Assembly (NCBI GenBank): GCA_013397935.1
Contig: VZRN01006628.1
Span: forward strand, 190,801-254,800
Direction of reading: 5' to 3'
Origin: Dasyornis broadbenti
Lineage: Eukaryota > Chordata > Aves > Passeriformes > Dasyornithidae
DNA length: 64,000 bases
The notes below the pieces were generated by a model. It saw only the letters and a list, made by a program, of their open reading frames with translations, was not told where the DNA came from and searched no databases. A program made the translations under genes and the position numbers. Position 1 is the first letter of the stretch, and the number at the start of each line of letters is the position of its first letter. Shown piece by piece: positions 1-13,600 of this stretch.

Positions 1-1491
1 TCAGCTAAATACTGCTTCTCAAGTCTTGCATGGTATAATAAATGGCAGACCAAACAATTGCACCTCACTATAATACTGTGAGTAGTGTGTGGATTTGTAG
101 GTCCTTGGACACATCTTAATTGCTTTGGAATAAATGATTAGTTTTCCTTGATGTAATGGCTCAGTTAGTCTATTATATAGCTATCACATTGTTCTGTTCC
201 AATGAAATAGTGTGGGGGGGGAAAAGGGATCAGAGTAAAGTTTGTGATAACAGATAATCTGCGGTACTAAATGGAGTCCTGAATGAAGGGAAGCAGAGTT
301 GTGGAAAGTGTCAAAGGGAAATACTACCTGAACTGGATACACATAGTGATTATTTGGGAATTGGCTGTTCCTACCTGAGGAAAGGCTGTTTACCTTGTCT
401 GCTTGAGGCTGTTTCTACCTGGCTGTTTCTCTTCTGAGAAAGAGATTTGGAGCAGTGGAGAAAATCCCAGCCCTCAGTATAGTTCAAAAAACGCAAATGG
501 GAGGTTGAAAATTAGAAACAGAATACAGAACAAAAAAAGTGTCACTTTGCAGCATAATTGCATGTTTACACCTTGAGTATGATATAGAGAGAATTTTAAA
601 AGAAATATGGAAAATATTTGAACTTAGACAACTGTATACATATGTCTACAGTTACAACTGTGTACATCTGTATACAACTGTATGTGTTCTTAAAGTCTGT
701 ATGGGTTGCTGCATGCCGTCCATGTAAGGAATTGGACTAAATGGACCCTTTGAAAAACTGTTAAATTAGGACTGCAGCATTTGCATGCATTCTAATTTGA
801 AAGTGTTTTCTAGTACTTTTAAAGCCTTCTTTCATCTTTAATAATGCATGAATGTAGTTATCTCAGGTCGTTTTTAAAAAGAGCAAATTAACTTATATTT
901 TTCTGTGGTATGTAAACTCTGCAATATGAAAAGCACAGGACAAATACAGCTTATTCTCGATAATGTGTCTCGATAATTCTCGATTATGTATACACACACA
1001 CCTAAAGAGTCAGAGGAATCATGGAGGAAGGAGAGTCACTAAATTAACTGCTCCTTCTTGGTCCTCATGGGTTGACTTTGATAGGAAGGAAAGAGAATAC
1101 TTGGGTGCAGAAATTGGCACCTGTTTCTGTGTCCTCCTCTTTGTGTAAAACTAGAGCAAGTAAATTCTTAGGAAGAAACATTGTATCTCTTGTGTTCCAG
1201 ATTATGCTGTACATTCTGGGATTTAACTTCAAACATAGCAAAGTCAGGCAAATATGTTGTCATCTCTGAAAGAAAACATTGACAGTTCTTATATGAGTGT
1301 ACCTGTAATTGTAGGAGTTGTTGGTTGTGATAAAAAAATGACAAAACTAATGTAAAAATGAGATATAGTCACACCATTTCATTTCAGTATTAGTTTATAG
1401 TAGCTTAGTGTGATTGTTTCCTAGCCAGCAAAATTTAGTCCTGCTTTCAGGTGAGTAACCCCTAAGATCTTCCTGTTCTCAATTTTGCCAG
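1..1491 (+). other. DMXL1: DMXL1 intron, upstream part
   Basis: AT-rich intron sequence before the first exon that can be seen. I found no coding exon, RNA gene or recognisable repeat. The exon that should precede position 1492 must end with one base of a split codon and lies outside the window. Confidence 0.6.
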
Positions 1492-1608
1492 GAAACCAGC
1501 AGAAAGGATTCTCTGAAAAGTTCTACTTAATAGTGATAGAGTATACTCAAAACCGTTCATTGCTTCACATGTGGCATTTACATTTGAAGTCAATTCCTGT
1601 CTCAATAG
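1492..1608 (+). CDS. DMXL1: DMXL1 exon, 117 bp
   Basis: Preceded by a pyrimidine-rich tract ending in TTTTGCCAG and followed by GTAAGC. Starts with two bases and ends with one base of split codons. It reads GFSEKFYLIVIEYTQ then LLHMWHLHLKS, a conserved stretch at the start of the Rav1p_C-type region of DmX proteins. It is too short to stand out as an open frame and was found from its splice sites. Confidence 0.9.
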
Positions 1609-4600
1609 GTAAGCCCTCTTTCTTGTAGTTTTCTTTTTAAAAAGCCTCTGTCTAGTGCATATCTGCTGTTCAGTGTAATCTAAATTATATTTCATCTTTT
1701 TGAAAAGAATCTGCAGTTGATTACATGATTTTATCACAACTATTTTTTCTTGATTATTCAATCTTCAGATTGCTGAAAGTCTTGAGTTCAGCCTGAGCCC
1801 ACAGCCAAGTGTTTGGTATTTTTTGTGTATTCTAAGGGCAGATATGTTTAACTGGTTTTAATACAGCCTAACAGTTAAGATGTTTTGCTTGTTGGAAGTT
1901 TTTATTTTTCAATTTTCGAGTTTACACATAAGTTTTAAATTGGATCGTAGTCTGAAGCAACTAAGCATCGGTGGTACCATTACAATTCTAAACAATTTTG
2001 ATGTTCTGAAATCTGCTGGTTTTCTTTCACACTACCAAACTACCTCTTAAACTAGAAAATTGTAAAGAAAGGTAAGATATACTTCAGTAGTTTTCTGTTA
2101 ACATTTAAAGATTTTAAGAAAACATAAATTTTATATTCCCCACTTACCAGAGAAATCTGTTAATAATGCATGCTTTTGTGATTTGGACTAAATTAGTATT
2201 TCTTACTGTTTCTTTCAAATGAGAGAAATATTGTTGCAATTAGTTTATAAGTTAGTGCAAATTTTCTGATATACTTCTGTGATGAGGACATTATTGATAA
2301 GGCTTTTCAACAAATCTGTTGGAAATGGAACAAGAAAATTTCCATCAATTTCATACTTCAACTGTTGAGTTTTATTGGAAAAAAGGGAGGAATTCCTCTT
2401 ACATGTTCTCATGAGAGCCTATATTTTAAGGAATAAAATTAAGCTTTAAATAAAACTTTTCTGAAGAATAATCTTTACCAGTTTGTAAACTAAGACATGG
2501 AGGTCTTAATTTTATTTTCTCTGGCTGGAGGTATTCTGTGCATACTGAAAGCTTATATTCAGTGCATAGCCACATGCATACCTCTTTGCAGTTTTGGTCT
2601 CTTTGGTTATACTTTGATTATTTTAGAATTTTTCAACAGTGCTAGAATCCCTGAAGTATTTAATCTGAGATGTCCTAGCATTTCTCTTTAAATCTGAATA
2701 TGAGAATTTGTTTCATTAAAATGAAAGTGAAATTTTAAATCATGTTTTGTCTGTCTCTTTTGGAACTATTAAGGTGAGTAAAATTACTTCTTATGTTAAA
2801 AGAAGTCATTGACCTTTTAAAATTAAAAATGCAAATTGTTTTTTAGATGAAAAGATAAGTTCAAATCCACCTGAAGAAGCAACACACACAGAAGAATCAT
2901 TTTCTTCACCAGATCCGGAGAAGATCCAATCACCTTTCACTCAAAAGTATCGGGCCTGTAGAGCAAACCTTCAGAGCACCAGCAGGCTTACTCTGTTTTC
3001 CAAAATGGTGTATAGTCAAGAGTTGAATATGCCAGAAGGAGTAGAGATAATAAGTGTAAAGCCGTCAGCAGGTTTGTGATTTTTTTTTTTTTAAAGACTA
3101 AAATAGGGAATCCTTGCCTTTCTGACTTTGATCTTATACTATTATTTTAAGTTTCTATTTTGTTTTGGATTTGTTGTCCATATCAAGTACATGTAGGTGA
3201 GTCCAAAAGGTTTGCTAAAATGCACTTCCCTGGTTTAATACCTCAGTCCTGGAATTAATACTAAAATAAAGCTCTTATTTAAAGTATACTATTTACTGTA
3301 TTCCACATTCTTGCAATAAATAGAATAGTAGAAACACAAATTTTGTTTTGCAGCCATTAATGAAATTTTATGTGGGATCTGTACTTAAATTTTAAGGTTT
3401 TCATCAGTAGTCTTTCAAAATACTGAGTTTTACATTTTTCAGTGGAGAAATGTTTTTTTAATGGAAGAGAATATATATTAATATTCATGTTAATATAATT
3501 TGACTCCCCTCTATAACACAAAATGCAATCAAAGGGTAAAATGTTTCTTGGTATTTTCATCATGTTGTCATAGTGACCTCTTTGTGTGGAAGCACTAATA
3601 CTTCTTTTAATTTGGAGTAATAGAATGGTAGCTGAATAAAAACATCACTAGTTTAAAAACACCTTCTAGTGTTTCCCCCAGTAAACCTGTATTTTACTTC
3701 ATTTTAGGACATCTCAGTTCTTCTTCCATATATCCTGTTTGTCATGCACCTTATTTGCTGGCTACTTCCTGCTCTGATGGAAAAGTTCGATTCTGGAGAT
3801 GCAGAATTGTCGCTGAATTATCGGCTTCTTCTATGCCAGAATATAGCATACACAGTGATGTTAAATATGTGTGGGAAGAATGGCCATTACTGATCGAGGA
3901 TGGACTTCCTAATAGCAGTGCTATTAATGTTCCAGGGAGGCCAACTGAAGTCAGCTGTGCACACACAAACAGACTAGCAGTAGCGTACAAGCAGGTAGCA
4001 TCTAAAAACAGTCATCTTTCTCAAGATTTTGTGATGCACGTTAGTATTTTTGAATGTGAATCTACAGGGGGGTCTTCTTGGATTTTAGAACAAACTCTTA
4101 ATTTAGGTGAGACGGGCACCATGTTAGACTCTGGTGTTAGTGCTGATAGCAATTTAGTGGCATATAACCAACAAGACACTTCTCTGTCTCATGGTGGGAG
4201 CATTATTCCCAACACTAAGCACTTGGTACACTTAGATTGGATGTCTAGGGAAGATGGTTCACATATTCTGACAGTGGGGATTGGATCAAAACTTTATATG
4301 TTTGGTCAGCTGTCTGGGAAGAGGCAAGAACAAAATGGTAACGAGATTGTAGCAATCTCCCATAGTGGCAGTCCTAAGGCTGCAACCCTCTCTGGGTTTG
4401 TTTTGCTGCGTTGTGTTGACTTGGTTTCGTCTGTAGAGGGGTCACCTCCTTTTCCTGTATCCTTGTCTTGGGTGCGTGATGGCATTCTTGTAGTTGGAAT
4501 GGATTGTGAAATGCATGTTTATTCCCAGTGGCAGTCTCCTTCTAAGCAGGAACTGGTTAGTGCAGATTCCTACAGTGGAAGTGTGCCATGTATAACTAGC

Positions 4601-7600
4601 TTAATGAAACAAAGCCAGTCAGCTGCCTCAGGTCTGCATCCACCAAAGAGAACCTTGACCAGATCTATGACCAGCCTTGCACAGAAACTTAGTGGGAAAA
4701 GATCTGCCTGTGATCTGTCCATGGAAATGGAAGATTCTGGTCTTTTTGAAGCAGCTCATACATTATCTCCAACTTTACCTCAGTACCATCCATATCAACT
4801 GTTGGAACTCATGGATCTTGGCAAAGTGCGCAGAGCAAAAGCCATTCTGTCACATTTGGTGAAGTGCATTGCTGGAGAAGTTGTTGCTATAAATGAATCT
4901 GAGCCTAATCATGACAAGAGGCTCAGATCTTTGACAATCAGTGCTAGTGGAAGTACTGCAAGAGATCCCAAAACGTTCAGCAAAATGGAGACTACAGACT
5001 ATATCGAAATAGACTCCGTTCCACCATTGCCTTTGTATGCTCTGCTTGCTGCGGATGACGATTCATCTTATTCCTGTTCAGAGAAATCCAATAATCAAAA
5101 TACTCAAAATAAAAAGGATATGACCAATGACAGTTACGAAAATCTCTTTCAAAATACTGTTATAAGTACAGATGACCTTGTCACATTTGAGGCCGATGAA
5201 GACAGTTCAAAACCAAAAGTCATCGATCTTTCTCAGTACAGCCCAACTTACTTTGGACCAGAACATGCTCAAGTTCTTTCGCGGCACTTGCTTCATTCAA
5301 GCTTACCGGGTCTGACTAGGATGGAGCAAATGTCATTGATGGCCTTGGCAGATACAATTGCTACTACCAGTACTGACATTGGAGAAAGCAGAGACAGAAG
5401 TCAGGGTAAGTTGTGTCTTCCAAGTTAAATGTGCTACTGTGCTGGACAACCTCTTCTGGGACTTTTTTCTATTTCGGAATATTTTCTTGGCTTATAAAAC
5501 AATGATCCACCTTCATTTCATAGTATAACTGTGCCATCAGGGTAATTACTCTTTAACTAGAGTTTCAAGACCTAATGTTTTGATAAAAACCAAATTTTGT
5601 TTTGCTACCTGGTAATTCCACTGGGAATCCATCATTATTTTTAATTAACCATAATTATTTTTAATTCACTTTGAAAGAGACAGCTTTCTTAATGACAAAT
5701 ATTTGTTGTACTTTATAGAAAAATTGAGAAATAATTTTGTTTGGATTTTTTTATATATGATAACACTTTTTCTTTCTTCATATATGAAAACACTTTTTCT
5801 TTCTATTGAACAGAACAAATAACTTCAAAGGTTTTTATATTTGAAATTTTCTTCTTTCTCTTTTCTTGAAGAGAAGAATTATGCATTAAGCTATCATGTT
5901 CACAAACTTAGTGTTTGTAAGAGCAAAACTGCATTTCTTCTATCAAGACACACAATAGCTACTTTGAGTAATTTCTGTAAAGTGTGTAAAAATGCTTACT
6001 TCCAGGTGGAGAAACTCTTGATGAGTGTGGTTTAAAATTTTTATTGGCTGTTCGACTTCACACATTTCTGACAACTGCTCTTCCTCCTGTGCACCGAGCT
6101 CAGCTGCTTCACCAAGGTAACTGATGTGTTTTCTTAGATGCGTTGAGTTTTAGTGATGTATCTGTTGATATGCCTCTGCAGAATCAGTGAGTCAGTCAGG
6201 TAATTTGTTGGGTTTTTTTAGGAAAATATTGTCCAGTATAAATGAATGCTAGAGCAGAAAGTGTCGTGATGTATTTTTGGTAAAGGTTTTGGAACTGAAG
6301 CATTTTTTTAACAAGTTAAAAAAAACTTGTTAAAAAAGTTTTAACAAGTTTTTTAACTTGTTAAAAAACAAGTTAATGTTTTTAAAAAACATTTGTTTAA
6401 AAGCTTGTTTAAAAAACAAGTTAATGGGGGATGGGGGAGGGTGTGCTGTTCCATTTCACAAAATTAAATGGCTTTCTAGTACCATGTTATTCCAATAACT
6501 GCAGGAATAATGCAGTAGAAAACAGTACATATTTACGTAGTGGTTTGGTACATATTTGGAAAAAAGAAAATTACAACTTGAACTTTAAATATTTATCTTT
6601 GCTTACTGTAATTATACAATCAATTTTTTCAAATAAGGGTTTTATTTTATAATTTAACTAGTTTCATCCTGATATTGCAGATGCCAGAATGAAATGGATT
6701 TGATTAGTCATAATCAGATCTGAAGGACTGGCTGTGATTACTCCTTTAGCCATCATGACAGTTGATGGCATTTTTAATCGCATACCTTGTCACCCCTCAG
6801 TTGAATCAGAGGTTGGAATTGTGTGCCAGGACCGCCACAGCAGAGTATTGCAGAGTTAGCTATCTGATGGAGTAATTTTAGTTGAGATACTTCTGTTTCT
6901 GGTGAGCTCAGAAACTGGTGAGAGTGAGAAGTGCCTCCAGGGCCCATGCAGAAGTGCCTTTCTATAAAGAAGCATCTTGCCCTCACTAGAGTTGCAATTA
7001 TCCATGGCCAGCTAGGTTGCTGCTTAGTAATTGCTGTCTTCCTCTTGAGATTTTTTTTTTATTTCAAGTTTTCTTCGGTATCTCTATCCTCAAATATGTT
7101 TTCTGCTCTGATTGTCTGAAACTTGTACATTATCTAATCCAAGTCAGAACATTGAACCTACCTTTCAAAACTTTGAAAAATTTGATCAGTACATTGTACT
7201 TGCTATCCATATATTTGAGCTTCATAGAGAGTAACTCTGTTCTTTGTGAATTTGGCTAAGGAGTTTCCAAATGAAAAATTGTTTTCATCTGTACGAACTT
7301 TAATATTTGATATGCAGTCCTAACAAATACACTTAAATTTCTGTTATTAGTAATGCACTAAAAAATCCAAACCAAACAGTTTGACCTTCTTCCCTTCTCT
7401 CTTTCCCATCCCTTTGTCTTCAGATTCTGGATTATTTTATTAATGAATATCTTATGAATTTTCTCTTTTTTTATTAACGTTTATTGTGTAGGCTTATCTA
7501 CTAGTCACTTTGCCTGGGCATTTCATTCCGTAGCGGAAGAAGAGCTCCTGAGTATGCTTCCTGCAGTGCAGAAGGGAGATCCAACATGGTCAGAGCTCAG

Positions 7601-10600
7601 AGCTATGGGTGTGGGATGGTGGGTTCGAAATATCCACAGCCTGCGGAAATGCATAGAAAAGGTAAACATAGCATTCTTTAAAAAAAAAAAAATTGGCAAA
7701 ATCTTTTCAAACAGCTGTTCTCCAGTGTTTACCTTCTATTTATGTTGTTTTAAATTTTTAGATATATTTTGTTTTTCTGAATGTTTCATGCTGTATTTTT
7801 TGTATGCATAGGTTTTTGTATGAATATGAACTTTTGTATTAAATTAATTTTTTTTAGTATTTTAGATTTCAAATTCCAGTGTGAAGTACATTTTTTGCCC
7901 TTAGATGCTCCATCTTAAACGTACTATTGTGCAATCCTTATTGTGGATGTTCAAGATACAGATGGAGCATATGGTTGTTTTTTGCAGCAAAATTGAGAAA
8001 CAAATTATAGGAACAGGTTCTCTTTAGAAACCTATCAGAAGTAGAAACAACTTGGTATTATATGTACATCTGTCTTGCAAATGGATTCATTGCCATGATA
8101 AACAAACTTTCTACTGTTTTGTTTCAGCGTGGTCTGTTTTTTGTTTGTTTGGGGGTTTTTTGTTTTATTTTATATTAAATATTTTAATCACTGTAGATGT
8201 GGCAATAAGCCTAACCTCATTATCACTTGTTTTAAGCTCTTGGAAAAGCCAAGTGTGTTGAGCTAGAAAATGACATGCACAAGATACTTTGACTACAAAG
8301 CACAAAGTGGTAAAATGCATGTCTCTACTTTTACTTTTAAATGTTCAGTAATTAATCATCACTTTATGAAACTTAACTACCTTGCATTAAAAAAATTCCA
8401 GGTATTCTGGGCCTGAGCTTAGGGTTTTTTTACACGGGTCTTGGACTATTCTTGCTGCCACTTAATCCTCTTTTCTTTCCAACCTGTAAAAGTAACCTAT
8501 AAGCAATATTTTCCTGTTGTGACTGTCCCAGCCAGTTTTTCAAGACTCCATCTGTCCTTTGATAACCAGATCAACTACTAAATTAATTTTGTTATGATTT
8601 TAGAAACTGATTTCAGACACGGGGATTCCCATTTGACCTGCATAAAAGCTTCGAGAAGTGGAAGAGCATTAGCTAAATGCTATCAAAGGGGCTGTTATAT
8701 CTTACATGTTCTTATATCAGACTCAGAGAGGAGGGATCCTGTATTAATGAGAACCTCAGAGCGCCGTGGGGTAGGGGATGCCAGAAGCAACAAGAAACTC
8801 ATTTAAGATTCATTTAAATTGTGGTTATTTTTTTGGTTTTGAACTGTCTTTGCAGGTGGCTAAAGCAGCTTTCCAGCGAAACAATGATCCACTTGATGCA
8901 GCCATTTTTTACCTGGCAATGAAAAAGAAGGCTGTTATCTGGGGTTTGTACAGGTATTCAAGCTCTTACATGGAATTTCACACTGTCTAATATAATTCTG
9001 GGGAAAAAAAGTTGAATCTAATGGTAATCCAAAAGAAGCACAAATACTACCATTGAAACCTGAGGTTTGATTTCTAAGCTAGTCATTACATTGAAGGAGT
9101 AGTTTCTAAACTTCTTGTATTTACTGAAAGAATTTAGTTGCTGAAGGTAGATGCTTGTCATGGTTTGAGCCCGGCCAAATGCCAGGTACCCCCAAATTAA
9201 CACACCCACACCCAGGGCTTATAAGTTGAGATAAGGAAACCCGGGAGAAGACGCACTAGAATAGGCAAAACAGGACTAACTTAGGTTGCAAAGTGATCTA
9301 ATTTATTACTAACAGAGTCAGAGGAGTAAATGAGACGTAAAATAAACCCTTCTAGGCCACCGTTTCTCCGCTCACCCCCCTCCCTCCTTCCCAGCAGCTG
9401 CACAAGGGAACAAGTTATGGGGGGNNNNNNNNNNNNNNNNNNNNNNNNNNNNNNNNNNNNNNNNNNNNNNNNNNNNNNNNNNNNNNNNNNNNNNNNNNNN
9501 NNNNNNNNNNNNNNNNNNNNNNNNNNNNNNNNNNNNNNNNNNNNNNNNNNNNNNNNNNNNNNNNNNNNNNNNNNNNNNNNNNNNNNNNNNNNNNNNNNNN
9601 NNNNNNNNNNNNNNNNNNNNNNNNNNNNNNNNNNNNNNNNNNNNNNNNNNNNNNNNNNNNNNNNNNNNNNNNNNNNNNNNNNNNNNNNNNNNNNNNNNNN
9701 NNNNNNNNNNNNNNNNNNNNNNNNNNNNNNNNNNNNNNNNNNNNNNNNNNNNNNNNNNNNNNNNNNNNNNNNNNNNNNNNNNNNNNNNNNNNNNNNNNNN
9801 NNNNNNNNNNNNNNNNNNNNNNNNNNNNNNNNNNNNNNNNNNNNNNNNNNNNNNNNNNNNNNNNNNNNNNNNNNNNNNNNNNNNNNNNNNNNNNNNNNNN
9901 NNNNNNNNNNNNNNNNNNNNNNNNNNNNNNNNNNNNNNNNNNNNNNNNNNNNNNNNNNNNNNNNNNNNNNNNNNNNNNNNNNNNNNNNNNNNNNNNNNNN
10001 NNNNNNNNNNNNNNNNNNNNNNNNNNNNNNNNNNNNNNNNNNNNNNNNNNNNNNNNNNNNNNNNNNNNNNNNNNNNNNNNNNNNNNNNNNNNNNNNNNNN
10101 NNNNNNNNNNNNNNNNNNNNNNNNNNNNNNNNNNNNNCCCCCCCCAGAAAAAACCTGGGCCAAGCTAAACCACGACAATGCTACAAGTTTTAGTCACAAT
10201 CTCCTGTAATTTCAATTACTGCTTAATTCTGATTTACTTTTGAGGATTAGCAGTGTAGCATCTTTTAGAAAAGTGTTTGCTGTTATAAAATTTACCTTAA
10301 GTTCATGGCACTGAATTATGTCTGTCTAACTGATGTTTCATCATACAGTGTTCAGTGTTGCAAACTTTTTTAAAACTAATTTGCATTGTTATTTACTCTT
10401 AAGCTCACCTTAAGAAAAATCAAATTTTCTGTATTTGTAACAGGTTATTGAAAATACCATTAGATTTTGTATTAACAAAGTTTGTCCTATTTTTAAATAT
10501 GTAGCCTTCTCTACTCCCAGTGTGGTGAGAGACTCTGCATTTTCTAATGTAAAGATCAGTGTAAAATTGTACTGACACCTGAGGAAATGAAGAACCATAG

Positions 10601-13600
10601 TGCATCTAATAAAATCTAAAATATTTTTATCAATTATGTTCGATATGCAGGTCCCAAAAAGATACTAAAATGACACAGTTTTTTGGAAACAACTTTACTG
10701 AGGACAGATGGCGTAAAGCAGCATTAAAGAATGCTTTTTCCTTGCTTGGCAAACAGCGTTTTGAACATTCTGCAGCATTTTTCTTGTTGGCAGGACACTT
10801 AAAAGATGCAGTGGAGGTAATAATTTTTTTTGTTTAAGACTGTTACACTGTCCCCAGTGTACAAATATAATGAATGAGATTTGCATGTTGCATTAGTATG
10901 ACCTCTGAAGCTTCAGATGCTTTCAATTTGTGCTTTTCTTTCCCATCCGAAATTAATGACAAATACAAAACCTTCATCTTTACATTTCGATTCCTTTTTA
11001 GCTGTCATATAAGTAATATTAAAATTTCACATGGTTAATTTCTCTGCTCTAGTACTAAGGGGCCTACCTGCCATTAGCTTCCTTTCGGATTGTCTACTCA
11101 GTCCTGTATGAAGATAGCATAGTTTTTCGTTAGGAAGTTCCAGACCTGGTGTTCTGGCAGTGATGTGGATTAGCTCCTAGAATCCCTTTACAAAACCCAA
11201 AACAAACAAAAATTATTTCCTAGGTCTGTTTGAACTGCAAAGTTGTGAGGAAATTAATCTCTTTGATAATGACAGATTTGTTCTTTAAAGCTTTGTAACT
11301 AAAACAACCATATTCAACAGGTAGGAGGTGGCATGTGCACTTTGGCAATATGGTCAATTTCCAAGATCTATTGTCATGACATACTTAATTGAAGAAATGC
11401 AAATCAGATTTTGCATGTAATGGTTAGCTACACCTATTCTGCAGAGTTCCTGCTCACTTTTTATGGAGTTGATAGACCTACTTACTTTAATTTGAGCAGA
11501 TTTTTGTCACTTCCTGTCCTGCAATCATTTTACACAGGAGAAGTTATAAAATTCAGTCATTTGAACATAATTATTTTCAATTAGGTCTGCCTTGAAAAAC
11601 TGCATGACACTCAGTTGGCTCTTGTAATATCAAGACTTTATGAATCAGAGTTTGAAGTATCTAGTACTTACAAATCTGTACTACAGAAGAGAGTTTTGGG
11701 AAGTGTGTCTACTGGAAAAGAGAGCGATCCTTTTTTGCGAAGTATGGCATACTGGATTTTGGAAGATTATGGCAAGGCCCTTGACACTTTGATTAAACAC
11801 TCTGTGGAAGATGAAGGAGGTAAGAATATAAATATTTTGCCTGTTAGGTTGGTTTTAACTATTTGTTCATTTAAGCCACAGTTTCTTAAAGTGTCATCTG
11901 AACAAAACCCAGTACCACACAGTTCTTCACCATTGTTAGTAAATAGCTTGCTATGTATGTGGACTTTAATGGCAGATAGTGTATTGTTATTATCCTGTAT
12001 CCCATGAATGCATACTTTGTCCTTTAAGCATGTGAAAATCAGGATAATGGAATGACCCTTCAGTAGTGCACCTGTTTTTCTAGCAGAAGTTAAAAGCTGA
12101 AGAGACAAATTTACTTCTTAAATTAATTTGATTCCATCACAACCTGAGAAGAAATTTCTGATTGCCTAGTTACATAGGACAATCTGGAAGACATGATGTT
12201 TTGTAGCTTTTAGTCCTTGGTAAAAACTGTTGACTACAATAATAAACTGCCAACATAAATATTTTGATACTTACAGTGGTAGATGGAGGCCCGTGTCCTG
12301 TCTGAAACAGCACAGAAGTCCCCTGGACTAACTCATTTCTATGCTCGTTTACTGGCGTTATAGGCCTTCTTAAGAATCAATTGTGTTATTTCCTAAAGGC
12401 AGTGTTTCCAGTGGTCTTCTTTGGTTGTAGTAGAACTGGCCTGACTACCAGGAAAAGAAATGGCAGCTGTTTTAATTTAAAAAGCCTTGCCTGCTGTCCC
12501 AATCAAGCTTCCCTTTTTACTTGGTTTGGCAATGTTTTCCCCTCCAAGATATATAAATTATAAAGGTGCAAAGGGGGGTGAAAAGGCGGGTGCACTGAAG
12601 TAAACAGTAAAATGAATGTATGAAGTAGACAATAGAGTTAATATTAAGAACATAATAGTGTTCTGATGAACTTGGGACTTTGCAGATTGGTTTTTTCATA
12701 CGGAGTGTTATATTTTCCTCATGCTGCAATATCTTTTCAGATGAAGGAGGTGGCTCATCAAGTTGCAACCCTGCGGTGTTTAACTTCTATAACTACTTAA
12801 GAACACATCCTCTCTTGCTGAGGCGTCATTTTGGCTCTTCTGATACATCTTCCACACACATTTGCCTAACAGTTGAAAATGGATTAGCTGACAAAATCAA
12901 CCTAGGTGAAAGACGGCTGTTTTTCACCACTGCATATGCTCATCTAAAAGCTGGTTGTCCTGTGTTGGCCTTAGAAGTGTTATCAAAGATGCCCAGAGTT
13001 GTCAAGAGGTCGAAATCATTCTCTAAATCACCTAGTTTAATGGATACTAGTAAAGATTTCTCACCATATTCTCCAGTTAAAGAGTTCGAAACAAAAGATC
13101 AAGCTTCCAGTATTGATTGGTCACAGCCAATATTCAATGGTCTAGGTTCGTCTTCAGATTGTTCATCAGGAAAACATTCAAGTTCCACTCTTTCCTTTGA
13201 CTGGAGCCAGCCAAGTGCTGTATTCCAAGATGAACAGTTGCAACTACAGTTAGACAGTGACGAAAATGACGAGAGTGAAGATTCTTCCCTGGTAATGAAA
13301 GAGCTAAAACCTCTGAAGAAAACTGAAAAATTGCATGAAACAAGTTCTAGTTACACAGAATCTTTTAGTGTAGTTGATGACAAAGATATTCTAAGTCCAT
13401 CAGAAGATATCATTTCAGCACAGCTGAAGTTTAGAGCGTGCCTGAAAATTCTTACTGTGGAGCTTCGTACACTGTCCACTGGCTATGAAGTAGATGGTGG
13501 GAAGTTGCGGTATCAGCTTTACCAGTGGCTTGAGAGAGAAGTGGTAGCTCTTCAAAAGACCTGTGATTATGGTATTGAAGCAGAAGAGATACAGTCAGGA

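Noticed and set aside
9330..10193. Long open frames on both strands.
   Set aside because: They consist almost only of undetermined bases from the assembly gap.
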